Shown: piece by piece, positions 7,466-16,306 of the stretch
Numbering within the stretch: position 1 is the first letter of the stretch
How the letters are laid out: each line of letters begins with the position of its first letter
Assembly: GCA_003635195.1 (NCBI GenBank)
Contig: PYIY01000106.1
Span: 1 to 40,957 of the forward strand
Length of the DNA: 40,957 bases
Source: Candidatus Poribacteria bacterium
Lineage (GTDB): Bacteria > Poribacteria > WGA-4E > WGA-3G
Direction: 5' to 3'
Translations under genes and position numbers: made by a program
Notes under the pieces: generated by a model
The model's input: only the letters and a program-made list of their open reading frames with translations
What the model was told of the DNA's origin: nothing
Database searches by the model: none

Positions 7466-10294
7466 TTATTCTCCCTGTAATTCCAATTGCCCCTGCTGTG
7501 CCCCTTGTATATTATTCTCAATAGACTCCCATGAAGTTACAAGGTTGTTGAATAGCACAGCATTCGCAGCATCGCCCTGTCTGTCATAATGGCTGTAGAG
7601 AATGCGAGCGAGTCGCTCCACCGATGCGACAGGATCAGATGTTGCATTGTCGCGCACTGCGCGCCCAACATCCGCAGCACCCGGAACATCTCTGCCTTCT
7701 TCATTTTTCGAGTTGAGATGATATACCATCAAATGACAGGCCTCCCACGTGGTTATCTGTAGAAGAGACAACCCCGCATTTGGATGGTCATGGTCATAAG
7801 TATCAGGTGACAACAATTGGACTTTACCCCTTTCTGCAGTTAGGACGCGCCCTTGCATTGGATCAATTGCAACATTGTTCGCCCGTGCTAGGACCAGTGC
7901 TGCGTCGAAATCACCTTCTATGAAACCGTACTGCTTAAACCAAGCCAAACAGAAACGGGTATAGGAGTCAAACTCACCCTCTTGTTCTTCGTGATATCTG
8001 TCAATTTCGTTGTTGATAGCCATGAGAGCCTCGCGTACAGGGACCTCTACCAGCTTTCCATCTCGGGTAGTTTTGATACTTTTATATCGAGAATATACCT
8101 CCATACCAGGACCAATAGCGGCTTGTGCAAGGTCAACAGGGGCGATATGCGCCTCACGCGTGAGTTTGTCTAGGGCAACAGGCATCTCATTCCTAAGGGC
8201 AGTGAGAAAGCCACCCAATCCTATGTTCTGAGCTGAATCAGAGCGCGGTCTACAGACAAGGACAATAGATGATGCCAAAGCATTAGCCCCTAATGCTCCT
8301 AAGCGCGCTGTTCGCTCGGTACGTATCGGCCAAGTACCAACTATCTGAAACCCAGAAGAAATGATCGCAGTAAGCATCGTTTCCCAACCAGTGGAGGCCC
8401 TGCCCTCTCGTTCTTCTTCTTGCTGTTTATATGCATAGAAGATAGAAGATGGATATTCGTCAGAGCAACGCTCTCGGAGCCGTTGTAACGTTTTTTGTAA
8501 TAATTCCTCAAAACGAACACGCGAATTCTCAAATCGATGGCGGTTCGCAACCATTTCTTCGGCCCTAGGGGTTGATATACCAGCAAACAACTCAGGATAA
8601 ATATTTCGAAGGGGTTTCCTTAACCAAACATAAAAGAAATCCGCAAGATCGGCATAACCGATATAGTCATAGTAAGGTGGATCAGTGAGGATGACAGGAG
8701 CATCATTAGCATGAAGTGTTGTAGCCGCATCAGCTTGATATGCTTCACCTGCATTAGTATCTGTAGGGAGTCGTTCAATCGCTTTTGCTATCAACGACAC
8801 ATGCCCTATCCAATTTTGGGTCGAAGAGGAGAATGGATTAGCTTCGGCGAAATTCCATACCATTCCAATTCCCTGGATTGCAAAGGAACTAGCGATCTTT
8901 TCAGCCGTTTTCTGCCATCTTGCACTCCTACCTCCACTGTCTACCATCTTCCCGATAGCGAAAGCAAGGTAAGTGCAAAGGACATCAGCGTAATCATCTG
9001 AACCACCGTCCTGTATAATATGCTCGCGAACCTTTGGTAATAGATCACTGAGCGTGGTAAGGACAGTTAATTGCCGATCAGTATAAAGTTGATGCCATTC
9101 CGTAACACCATAGTTTTGGACTGAAAACCCCAAGGATTGTTCCGGCAACCTACCTCTTGGTTTCCAATCCGGGGTAGCAGAATCAGCAACTTGGATGTGA
9201 GCATCAGAAGGAGATATGAAAAGCCTCCGTCTCTCACCCTCAGCAACTATCGCTGTCATAATCTCTTTCATATTGCCATTTCTCGCCTGTTCACGGACAT
9301 ATTCCAATCTAGCAGAAGCACCGCAAGCAACACAGACAATTCCGTTGCGACTTACTGTCCCTTTTTCTGGAACGCCAATAGCATGGTCTTGGACAATGAA
9401 GGATAATGTCTTTGTCACTTGGTCAACAACAGGGCGGATCCAGTGCCTGTTTCTGTCTCTCGTAGATAATTGAAATGTTTTCGTCAAGGGGATAGAAATA
9501 CGGCATACGGGATTAGCACATGGTACTGTGCGCGCCCATAACCATGCGATAACTGTAGCTTCCGTTCCGTCTATCAATTCCACCTCTGGATAGAGATGAC
9601 CTATGCTTTCATATGCTTTTTTTCGCATCCAAAAACCGTAATAACGAATATCGTTTGCTAACCCTGTAGTGCCGCGCCATCCATCCCGCGAATTAGAATC
9701 GGGGTTTATAGGAGACATATTAAAAAAAGGATGCGGTAGTTCTAACATTGCTTTGTTAATAAGAACTGCAACAGGATTGAGATCTGACCCACGAGCACGA
9801 ATACCTAGGCGCTGTGCTTCAAGTGGAATAGATCCACCGCCACAGAATGGATCATAGATAGCAGGGCAATATTCGAGAAGATATTGTAATACAGTATCAG
9901 GTTCATTTTCAAACCTACGTCGATAAACAGTCACATTCTCACCATTGCCGCGAACAACCGAGAGAGCTATTTCTATACGCGCCTTTGTTAAGAGAAATTC
10001 ATTATTGCTATTCTCCCATTTTACCAACTGCTTGATAATATTGTGAAGTCGAGCACGCTCTTTTGCTTGGGTTTCCTTGGTAGGAAACTCTTCATCGCAG
10101 AATTCTGGGTCATCTACCATACTAGCAAAGATAATAGCACGGCAGGCTGCGAGTGGCTTACGTGACCACCACAAGTGTAAAGTAGACGGATGCCCATGTC
10201 GTATTGATTTTTCACGTGAGGACTCGCGACTAATATCCTCTAATGGCAAGTCAACTTCAATAAGTTTCTTACGATATGCTGTTTGACTGTTCAT
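7466..10294 (-). CDS. DUF1156 adenine-specific DNA methyltransferase with zinc ribbon
   Basis: A 942-residue protein of the COG1743 type. The N-terminus (about 8-70) is a typical DUF1156 domain, with S-R-E-K-S-I-R-H-G-H-P-S-T-L-H-L-W-W. The S-adenosylmethionine-binding motif is D-P-F-C-G-G-G-S at 148-155. Two cysteine pairs (C259/C264 and C321/C324) form an inserted zinc ribbon. The catalytic motif D-P-P-Y at 538-541 indicates N6-adenine methylation. The C-terminal 300 residues are family-specific. The gene follows the DUF499 ATPase by 15 bases and precedes the GIY-YIG gene by 7, so the three form an operon. Members of this family are known neighbours of DUF499 ATPases in anti-phage loci. It probably marks self DNA, or modifies it to license or restrain the ATPase/nuclease. 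Full length, no lesion seen. Confidence 0.9.
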   Translation of the reverse strand: MNSQTAYRKKLIEVDLPLEDISRESSREKSIRHGHPSTLHLWWSRKPLAACRAIIFASMVDDPEFCDEEFPTKETQAKERARLHNIIKQLVKWENSNNEFLLTKARIEIALSVVRGNGENVTVYRRRFENEPDTVLQYLLEYCPAIYDPFCGGGSIPLEAQRLGIRARGSDLNPVAVLINKAMLELPHPFFNMSPINPDSNSRDGWRGTTGLANDIRYYGFWMRKKAYESIGHLYPEVELIDGTEATVIAWLWARTVPCANPVCRISIPLTKTFQLSTRDRNRHWIRPVVDQVTKTLSFIVQDHAIGVPEKGTVSRNGIVCVACGASARLEYVREQARNGNMKEIMTAIVAEGERRRLFISPSDAHIQVADSATPDWKPRGRLPEQSLGFSVQNYGVTEWHQLYTDRQLTVLTTLSDLLPKVREHIIQDGGSDDYADVLCTYLAFAIGKMVDSGGRSARWQKTAEKIASSFAIQGIGMVWNFAEANPFSSSTQNWIGHVSLIAKAIERLPTDTNAGEAYQADAATTLHANDAPVILTDPPYYDYIGYADLADFFYVWLRKPLRNIYPELFAGISTPRAEEMVANRHRFENSRVRFEELLQKTLQRLRERCSDEYPSSIFYAYKQQEEEREGRASTGWETMLTAIISSGFQIVGTWPIRTERTARLGALGANALASSIVLVCRPRSDSAQNIGLGGFLTALRNEMPVALDKLTREAHIAPVDLAQAAIGPGMEVYSRYKSIKTTRDGKLVEVPVREALMAINNEIDRYHEEQEGEFDSYTRFCLAWFKQYGFIEGDFDAALVLARANNVAIDPMQGRVLTAERGKVQLLSPDTYDHDHPNAGLSLLQITTWEACHLMVYHLNSKNEEGRDVPGAADVGRAVRDNATSDPVASVERLARILYSHYDRQGDAANAVLFNNLVTSWESIENNIQGAQQGQLELQGE

Positions 10295-10309
10295 TCGGGT
10301 TAGTTCCCT

Positions 10310-13300
10310 CTATTCATTGGTGGACTGTACTTCAATGTTAAGTTGAATACTATTCTCTTTTATAGAACGTTCAATGTTTTGAGAGAATCCATCCTCCTTA
10401 TAAGCAGTAATGATAATCTCTATAGTGACATCACCGCCATCAGTGCTAAGGGGTCCTATAATTTCTTGACAGAGGTCACCAATGTCATCTAAAGAAAGTT
10501 CACCTTCAACAATTTTTCGTGCAACAATGCGTTTGGAGCCCAACTTCGCCTTATCTTTTTTAACAGATGCTTCCTTAGGATCAATAAGTAGTCCGTCAAA
10601 TGTAACTATCCCCGGCACTAATGCCTCACGGAAAAACAGGTTTTCATATTCTGCAGTGTCAGTCATCTGTGTAGCGTATCCAAATTGTCCTTGTGGGACA
10701 CCATGTTCAATACATTCAATTAGGGTTTCCGCTTCTAATTGGTTATTGTCAACGTACGCAGGCATCATGTCCCACACTTTTTTGACTCCGACGTGTGTTT
10801 GCCCATTATCCCACATGTTTTCTTGCAATATAGGAGTGAGTGATTCCAAAGTGAGAGGAGGCTTAACTTGTGCTATTTCAGACTTAACAATCAAACCACC
10901 AAGATTTACGGTTTGTATAGGTTGAGCAAAGTGTAAACCTCGGTAAGCCTGTAACTCTGCATCGTAAACCTCAGCATATCCAAAGGTCCCGTCCTCTACG
11001 CCTTCCTTGACTGCCGCAGTGAGAACTTCTTTATTTATCAGTCGCGGCATATAGACGTACTGCGTCATCAGATTCCACAAATCGCCAACACTAATATGGT
11101 CTTTATCACCCCATACATATTCTTTCAAGCGCGCTTCAAGTGACTCCTGCGTTTCATATTCAATAATTACTTCTCTCGACTTGAAGGTATCAAACGCACT
11201 CTCAACGATGTCTCCATTTTCCAAAACCCGGGTCTGCTCGGAAATCATAGAGTACTCATTGCGTTGCGGATCCAACTGGTCTGGTACGATTGCCCAACGG
11301 TATGCCTTAGGTATCATATTACGGACAGACTCATCTGCTTTTCTGAGGTTGGCTTGCGCCTGATTTGAGCGTTCTCCGGTAAGATTTTGGATACGACGTT
11401 CACCTTGGGTAATAGACTTCCATGCGAGAAAGTCTCGGGTGTACTCTTTCATATCTCGAACAGCATCGGTTTTCGCTGTAAGAAAGAGCAGTGTGTTTTT
11501 GTGGGTGCGTCCAGCAGTCCCACAATGTGTAAGGATGTGTAGGGCAGCTGGTGTTGCTTCATCAGTTTCGGAAGATCGAGTTGGCAGTAATTTATCTGGA
11601 GGCAAAATGACCAATCGAAGTTCGTCTGAATCAGGCACTGCCTCTAAATCTTCTGGGCAGGTAATAACCTTTGATCTGTGTGTCCTAACTGCTTCTCCTA
11701 TTTCAAGGATGATATGTTCATTAATTTCACGGTCACTGAATTCATCAGCCCGGTCAATAGCAACTTTATTAAGATTTTCCTCCGTATGGAAGTAGTACCT
11801 GTTATCATCAGTATAAAAATAGTACAGATTACCTCTCATCTCACTAAGTGCTTCGGTGTAGGTGGAAATTCTGTGTCCGGGTTGGGCAATCCCAAGATGA
11901 ATGCGTGTAACATCTATACCTTTGATTGCACCACTGGGACAGCTACCGAGAAATACCGTTCGTGCTATGCGTCGTGCCGCGCCACCAAGATCAGAAAATC
12001 TGCGTTGTTTGGCATCTATCAGGTCAGCCCGACCACCGTTACTATCTGCTTCTGTGAATATAGGATCCCACCGTCCTGTAAGCAGTTTGTCAAACTCACC
12101 AGCAAATACTGGATCGTCAAGAGGAAGATTGGCTGGCATGATGAGTGGGGACGTATCTCCACTTCGGTAAAGCCTACTGATACAATTTGCCATCATTCGG
12201 AGAACACCGCGTGTACGTTGGAACTCATGAATCGTTGACCAGTCTGAGTGAAGTCTCTCAAATATCTCCGGATGGATCGGATAACACGCTTTCATGCGTT
12301 CCAAGTAACGTTGTTCATGAACCCCTTGTGGAAAATCTTTTTTTGATCTGTTGTACATGGCAAGAAAGGCATTACAGGTACGGTCACGTTCTTGTTTATT
12401 AGGTTCGTTTCCAAATAGTCTGCGCCGTACGACTTCAAACGCTTCTCCTGTTTCAAGAGGTTTCCAGATAGTCTCAATACGTCCCATGCGAGTTTCAAGA
12501 GTAGCAAGAATAGCTGCTCCTTGCACGCCCCCTGCTTCGCGTTGGCTCTCGGGTAACGTCACTACGAGAACAACGTTCTTTGCCCTTCGCACTGACTGGG
12601 TAAGAGCCTGTATAAAGGTATAGTTAACTCCTAAAGCATCCTCCCCAACATTAAGCATGTAGGCAACGAGTTCATCTATCAGGATAACGCAGGGACCAAT
12701 ATGCTCAAATAACCCATCAAGCTGTGCACCAAGAGGAGCAGTATCTTGTCTTCTCGCTGCATCACCGATTAAGTTATATGCTTCTTGCCCACCAAGTTGG
12801 TGCGCCATCACACCCCATAGTGTGTTCAATGGATCCCCGTTTTCTGTTACTTCTGAATCAGTGGGTGACAGATAGGTGCCGTCAAGCACTGCAACTGTTG
12901 GTTGAATCCGCGCTTTTGTATCCCATTTAGCATCGTCTATGATTCTGTGAATTTCGGCACGCGTCTGAGCAGAATCGCTATCAGCAGGAATATTAGCTAA
13001 CGCATCAATATTATTCGCAATATGATAAAGTGCTATAAGACTGTGCGTTTTACCACCACCAAATCCTGTTTTGGTTTGGATAACCGGTGCTCCTCCTTTG
13101 CCACCGAGTCGCCTGAGAGCACTCACTAACAATGATCGCATACCATCAGTAAGATAAGTCTGCTTGAAAAAACTAACTGGATTGCCGTAACTGGTTGCGC
13201 TGGCGCGCCCATCATAAACCTGTTGGAGGTCCGCGGCAAGTTCCGCTTCCTCAAATGTTCCTTGTATAAGTTCAACGTTGGGTGGAATCACCTCGCGCCA

Positions 13301-13882
13301 AGGTTTGAGGTCACCTGCAGCGACACGCGTTTTTGATTTAGACTTGGTTTCCGTATCATCAGATTCTGTCTCAACAGATGAATCAAGTTGCAGCAACTTT
13401 GGTTGTGCAGGCTCAAAGTGTTTGTCTCGGAGTTTTTCGACCTTGCCTTTCGCCTCAGATGCATTAATTTTGCCTAGTACCTCGGCGATATGGTACAGAG
13501 AGACCCTTGTGTACTCGGGATCCAAATCATCTGTTTCTGGATGTGAGACGTGATTTCGTGCTTGTACGATGATACGTAGTTTATCCTGCACCGTCATATC
13601 GGAAGTAAACTGGTCTCCAAAAACTTCGCGTTTCCAATTTCTACGCACCAAATTTGGAAAGTAACCGATGTCAATTGCTGCCTCAGCGTTCCCACCGTTC
13701 ACCTCCAGGCGATGCTGGAATTCGTTCACTTGGTATGATGACAATGCATCATAAATAGCATCTTCAACACTTCTTCCACGAACACGTTTCAGAGCATTAA
13801 TAATAAACGGGCGCATTACATCACGGAAGATGTCAAGAGCATCACTAAGTACAGCTCGATTAGGACGTTCTATTGTATTCAT
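10310..13882 (-). CDS. DUF499 ATPase with N-terminal Swt1-type HEPN domain, anti-phage associated
   Basis: A 1190-residue first gene of the operon. Residues about 10-140 look like a Swt1-type HEPN domain ending in A-R-N-H-V-S-H-P; R109-N110-x3-H114 matches the R-N-x3-H variant of the HEPN RNase motif. The DUF499 ATPase core follows, with Walker A G-F-G-G-G-K-T-H at 273-280 and Walker B C-V-I-L-I-D-E-L at 398-405. The C-terminal part (about 900-1190) contains repeat-like segments with V-W-D-M-M or D-L-W-N-L-M and G-x-F-G-Y-A that resemble each other. ATG at 13882 has AGAGG upstream. Proteins of this family are found with DUF1156 methylases in defence loci. Likely role: ATP-driven sensing or remodelling of foreign DNA, with a possible RNase activity (inference). 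Confidence 0.87.
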   Translation of the reverse strand: MNTIERPNRAVLSDALDIFRDVMRPFIINALKRVRGRSVEDAIYDALSSYQVNEFQHRLEVNGGNAEAAIDIGYFPNLVRRNWKREVFGDQFTSDMTVQDKLRIIVQARNHVSHPETDDLDPEYTRVSLYHIAEVLGKINASEAKGKVEKLRDKHFEPAQPKLLQLDSSVETESDDTETKSKSKTRVAAGDLKPWREVIPPNVELIQGTFEEAELAADLQQVYDGRASATSYGNPVSFFKQTYLTDGMRSLLVSALRRLGGKGGAPVIQTKTGFGGGKTHSLIALYHIANNIDALANIPADSDSAQTRAEIHRIIDDAKWDTKARIQPTVAVLDGTYLSPTDSEVTENGDPLNTLWGVMAHQLGGQEAYNLIGDAARRQDTAPLGAQLDGLFEHIGPCVILIDELVAYMLNVGEDALGVNYTFIQALTQSVRRAKNVVLVVTLPESQREAGGVQGAAILATLETRMGRIETIWKPLETGEAFEVVRRRLFGNEPNKQERDRTCNAFLAMYNRSKKDFPQGVHEQRYLERMKACYPIHPEIFERLHSDWSTIHEFQRTRGVLRMMANCISRLYRSGDTSPLIMPANLPLDDPVFAGEFDKLLTGRWDPIFTEADSNGGRADLIDAKQRRFSDLGGAARRIARTVFLGSCPSGAIKGIDVTRIHLGIAQPGHRISTYTEALSEMRGNLYYFYTDDNRYYFHTEENLNKVAIDRADEFSDREINEHIILEIGEAVRTHRSKVITCPEDLEAVPDSDELRLVILPPDKLLPTRSSETDEATPAALHILTHCGTAGRTHKNTLLFLTAKTDAVRDMKEYTRDFLAWKSITQGERRIQNLTGERSNQAQANLRKADESVRNMIPKAYRWAIVPDQLDPQRNEYSMISEQTRVLENGDIVESAFDTFKSREVIIEYETQESLEARLKEYVWGDKDHISVGDLWNLMTQYVYMPRLINKEVLTAAVKEGVEDGTFGYAEVYDAELQAYRGLHFAQPIQTVNLGGLIVKSEIAQVKPPLTLESLTPILQENMWDNGQTHVGVKKVWDMMPAYVDNNQLEAETLIECIEHGVPQGQFGYATQMTDTAEYENLFFREALVPGIVTFDGLLIDPKEASVKKDKAKLGSKRIVARKIVEGELSLDDIGDLCQEIIGPLSTDGGDVTIEIIITAYKEDGFSQNIERSIKENSIQLNIEVQSTNE

Positions 13883-13985
13883 AGTTTAACCTCTGAAAAA
13901 ATCGCATATTGCTGGCAAGGTTCTAACTGTTGATTTGCGCACTCACAGGCACAATTTAACAGATTATGCTACAAAGTGGCAACTT

Positions 13986-14099
13986 ATACCATTTCTGTTA
14001 ATAAATCTCTCTTTACGTAGAATAAACTTCCAGTTTGTTCTACATAACTACACATTTCTTGAAAACCGGCAATGCTATATCATCATTTAGAAATGGTAT
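13986..14099. repeat. MITE-like element, copy A (114 bp, 11-bp terminal inverted repeats)
   Basis: It begins ATACCATTTCT and ends AGAAATGGTAT, which are perfect inverted repeats. A related 113-bp sequence with identical termini is at 16130-16242. The interiors align over their length, sharing for example TCTCTC, ATAAACT, GTTTGT and AAAACCGG, but they have diverged. There is no coding capacity, as expected for a non-autonomous miniature element. Confidence 0.8.
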
Positions 14100-14384
14100 T
14101 AGGTTAAATAAATCAGATAATCTTGCGTGGGCGTGCTTCAACCCATGAGACAAAGGCGGCAGACGACAAGAATCCCGCTGCGCAGGTGCCGACGATAACA
14201 ACCATCTGGCATAAAGACAATTTCATCAGTTTTTATCTGTTATTTTCTCGGGATTGCTTTGGGAAGGCAAACGGTAAGGTGTGCATTCTTGGCAATCCTT
14301 TCGCATATGAGGTGCTAACCTAAAAGTCCACAAAATAAAGGGATTTTATGCTACAATTAGGTTAGCGCTGTCATACCGTCATTA

Positions 14385-14450
14385 TGGCAGTGCCGCGTCG
14401 ACTGGTGTTGGTTCCACCGTCGACGCACCTCTCAGAAAAGGAGGCTGCCA
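14385..14450 (+). ncRNA. Branched RNA-like fold (three-way junction), possible cis-regulatory leader
   Basis: An outer stem TGGCAG (14385-14390) / CTGCCA (14445-14450) encloses a strong hairpin, GCGTCGAC (14395-14402) with GTCGACGC (14419-14426) and an inner GGTG/CACC, and a weaker second hairpin, CCTCT (14428-14432) / GGAGG (14440-14444). The second hairpin would sequester an AGGAGG sequence. It lies 18 bases upstream of a small ORF. The fold was found by eye; no energy was computed, and no riboswitch family is recognised. Confidence 0.4.
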
Positions 14451-14468
14451 GTTAAAAGGATACAAAAA

Positions 14469-14612
14469 ATGGTAAAAAAAGTCAAGAAAAATAACACATA
14501 TTCATATATTCGCGGATAAGCTTATTGCAACTATTCCAGTGAAAAGGCACTTGAAGCATCAGGCATTACGTTCAAACCGGGGCATGCGAAGTGGACGGAG
14601 GGTAAATGGTAG
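14469..14612 (+). pseudogene. Small ORF (about 47 residues) broken by an in-frame TAA
   Basis: ATG at 14469 has AAAAGGA eight bases upstream. The frame reads M-V-K-K-V-K-K-N-N-T-Y-S-Y-I-R-G, stops at TAA (14517-14519), and continues in the same frame as A-Y-C-N-Y-S-S-E-K-A-L-E-A-S-G-I-T-F-K-P-G and on to K-W, with a TAG at 14610-14612. The composition on both sides looks protein-like, suggesting a small gene with one nonsense substitution. I do not recognise the family. Chance is possible at this length. Confidence 0.35.
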
Positions 14613-14920
14613 CGGATGTAAGTCGTTTGATAGATGTCAGCAATATCTATAGTGAAATCTAAAAATATCAGGGCACTTCTGGGTACAACGGGCAATGAAT
14701 TGCCCTACTACGAACGAGGATTTGTTAAAGGATAGGTGCCTACATAATTCTAAATTTTACTATAAATCCATGAGGATTAACCCCAGCAAAAAACAATTCG
14801 GCAGCACAAGACAAGACCATTCCTATAAAATATTGCAATGAAAGAGGCGTATCAAAGTGTTGCGTATGCATCATATAAAGCATGGTCAGTGTCAAACCAT
14901 ACCACCACAAGTTGACTGCT
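14613..14920. other. Intergenic region downstream of the enolase-family gene
   Basis: It contains a small perfect hairpin, GGGCAA-TGAA-TTGCCC (14690-14705), with no T-run after it. On the minus strand an open frame from a TTG inside the end of the preceding gene (14740-14934, 64 codons) is hydrophobic, with two possible membrane spans. It has no recognisable relative and a poor start, so it is noted here and not called as a gene. Confidence 0.4.
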
Positions 14921-16123
14921 CTACAACCGATCAACTGTGTATGCTTCTAACAACGCTTCGTCCAAATCTACGCCGAAGCCCGGAACATCGTTGAGGCTGA
15001 AAAATCCATCGTGAGGTACGGGTCGTAAACGGCGATAGAGTTTATTTTCAATGCCGTCGCGGGAGGGACCAAAGGTCTCTGCCATACACGGCATCGGAAG
15101 ACACGCCGTGAGATGTAAGCCCCACGGCGTTCCCGCTTGATGCAACCATGTTGGGATATTGAGTACAGCGGCTTCGCGGGCAATCCGCAGGCATTCTGTA
15201 AAACCACCCGCCCAACTAATGTCCGGTTGAATCATATCTGCTGCCTGCCAACGGAGTAACTCACGAAACCCGTATCGCGTGAACTCATGTTCACCAGAGA
15301 CGATCCAAGTCGGTTGGACTTCGCGAACGAGTTGTGCCATGCCTGCGTAGTCGTCAAGTGGGATAGGCTCCTCAATCCATTTGAGACGGACATCATCAGC
15401 AGCCTCGGCGAAACGGATTGTATAATCTACATCCCAACGGAGATAGATGTCTGCCATCAGTTCCACTTCTGGTCCGATGGCATCGCGTGCGGCGTGTATC
15501 ATCTCCACGTTTTGTGCGAATCCATTTTCTCCCTCGGCGAGTCCGTTGCGGAGCGGTAGTTTGCAGGCAGCGAATCCGTTCTCTGCGTAATAACCGACAT
15601 CGGCCCCCGTGGCATAGGCAGGAATTTTAAGGCACGGCGTATCTGTCACGAGACTGTAAACAGGCGCGTCTATAATCTTTCCACACAGGTCAACGAGTGC
15701 GAGTTCTATGCCGCTCAAAGCATAAATGACCAAGCCGCGCCGTCCATAAATTGAGGTGATATGATACAGATGCTCCCAAATCTCCTCAACATCAAGCGGA
15801 TCGCGTCCGATGACGAAGTGCTGAAGGTGTTTTTCAATAACCAGCGCGCCAGCAAGCCCACCACCGCCGAGCCCGTATCCTTTTAAGCCCTTATCGGTCG
15901 TTATTTCTACGATTAACGCCCCTGCTTGCGTTGCGAAGGGACCGCGCCAGTCAACGTGCGCCGTCTGGGTAGCAGGTTTCTGCCACTGTCCTTTGGCAAA
16001 CCCCAAACCGGGCATTGCGCGAGGGTTCAAATTGACGTGCCACGTCCGAATTCCGACGACGGTATGCCGAGTTTTTGCCCGTTCTTTCCACATAGCAGTG
16101 AGATTGTTTTCATTCGAGTGCAT
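14921..16123 (-). CDS. Enolase-superfamily dehydratase (mandelate racemase / rhamnonate dehydratase-like)
   Basis: A protein of about 400 residues with the MR/MLE barrel. Metal ligands are visible as D in L-M-A-D-I-Y-L-R-W, E in W-I-E-E-P-I-P and E in V-S-G-E-H-E-F. The stretch S-G-E-H-E-F-T-R-Y-G-F-R-E-L-L followed by D-M-I-Q-P-D closely resembles L-rhamnonate dehydratase, and a later His (P-T-W-L-H-Q-A-G) could be the catalytic base. The likely reaction is dehydration of an acid sugar such as rhamnonate to a 2-keto-3-deoxy acid in the cytoplasm; substrate is not certain. The frame stays open upstream to 16252, but that part is translated MITE copy B. ATG at 16123 is preferred although no good Shine-Dalgarno is visible; 16096 is an alternative. 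Confidence 0.82.
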   Translation of the reverse strand: MHSNENNLTAMWKERAKTRHTVVGIRTWHVNLNPRAMPGLGFAKGQWQKPATQTAHVDWRGPFATQAGALIVEITTDKGLKGYGLGGGGLAGALVIEKHLQHFVIGRDPLDVEEIWEHLYHITSIYGRRGLVIYALSGIELALVDLCGKIIDAPVYSLVTDTPCLKIPAYATGADVGYYAENGFAACKLPLRNGLAEGENGFAQNVEMIHAARDAIGPEVELMADIYLRWDVDYTIRFAEAADDVRLKWIEEPIPLDDYAGMAQLVREVQPTWIVSGEHEFTRYGFRELLRWQAADMIQPDISWAGGFTECLRIAREAAVLNIPTWLHQAGTPWGLHLTACLPMPCMAETFGPSRDGIENKLYRRLRPVPHDGFFSLNDVPGFGVDLDEALLEAYTVDRL

Positions 16124-16129
16124 GACATA

Positions 16130-16242
16130 ATACCATTTCTGACGAATATATCTCTCAATTGTAGCATAAACTGTTGGTTTGTGCCATGTGATGCCCCATC
16201 TCATAAAACCGGTAACACAACACGATTTTTTAGAAATGGTAT
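16130..16242. repeat. MITE-like element, copy B, immediately upstream of the dehydratase gene
   Basis: 113 bp with perfect 11-bp termini ATACCATTTCT and AGAAATGGTAT, the same as copy A at 13986-14099. It ends seven bases before the preferred ATG of the dehydratase gene (16123). The element therefore provides nearly the whole 5' untranslated region and probably replaced or displaced the original ribosome binding site and promoter. Confidence 0.8.
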
Positions 16243-16306
16243 AACCCTTCAAATATCCTATAGTTTAGGAATAGGAGATTGAAAAATCAGAGTCTTTATG
16301 AAAGTA

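Larger units (their letters stand above)
13883..14468. other. Gene-poor intergenic region upstream of the DUF499 operon
   Basis: No convincing protein gene. The region contains MITE copy A (13986-14099) and a branched hairpin structure (14385-14450). A short plus-strand frame at 14123-14323 has no recognisable similarity and no clear ribosome binding site, so it is not called. Confidence 0.5.

Noticed and set aside
14123..14323. Plus-strand frame of 66 codons in the gene-poor region
   Set aside because: No ribosome binding site, no recognisable motif, and a composition unlike neighbouring proteins.
13883..14920. Possible CRISPR array or retron beside the defence operon
   Set aside because: No regularly spaced repeats and no reverse transcriptase; the repeats present are MITE ends and single hairpins.
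14740..14934. Hydrophobic minus-strand frame of 64 codons
   Set aside because: It starts with TTG inside the end of the dehydratase gene and has no good ribosome binding site; mentioned only as part of the intergenic region.
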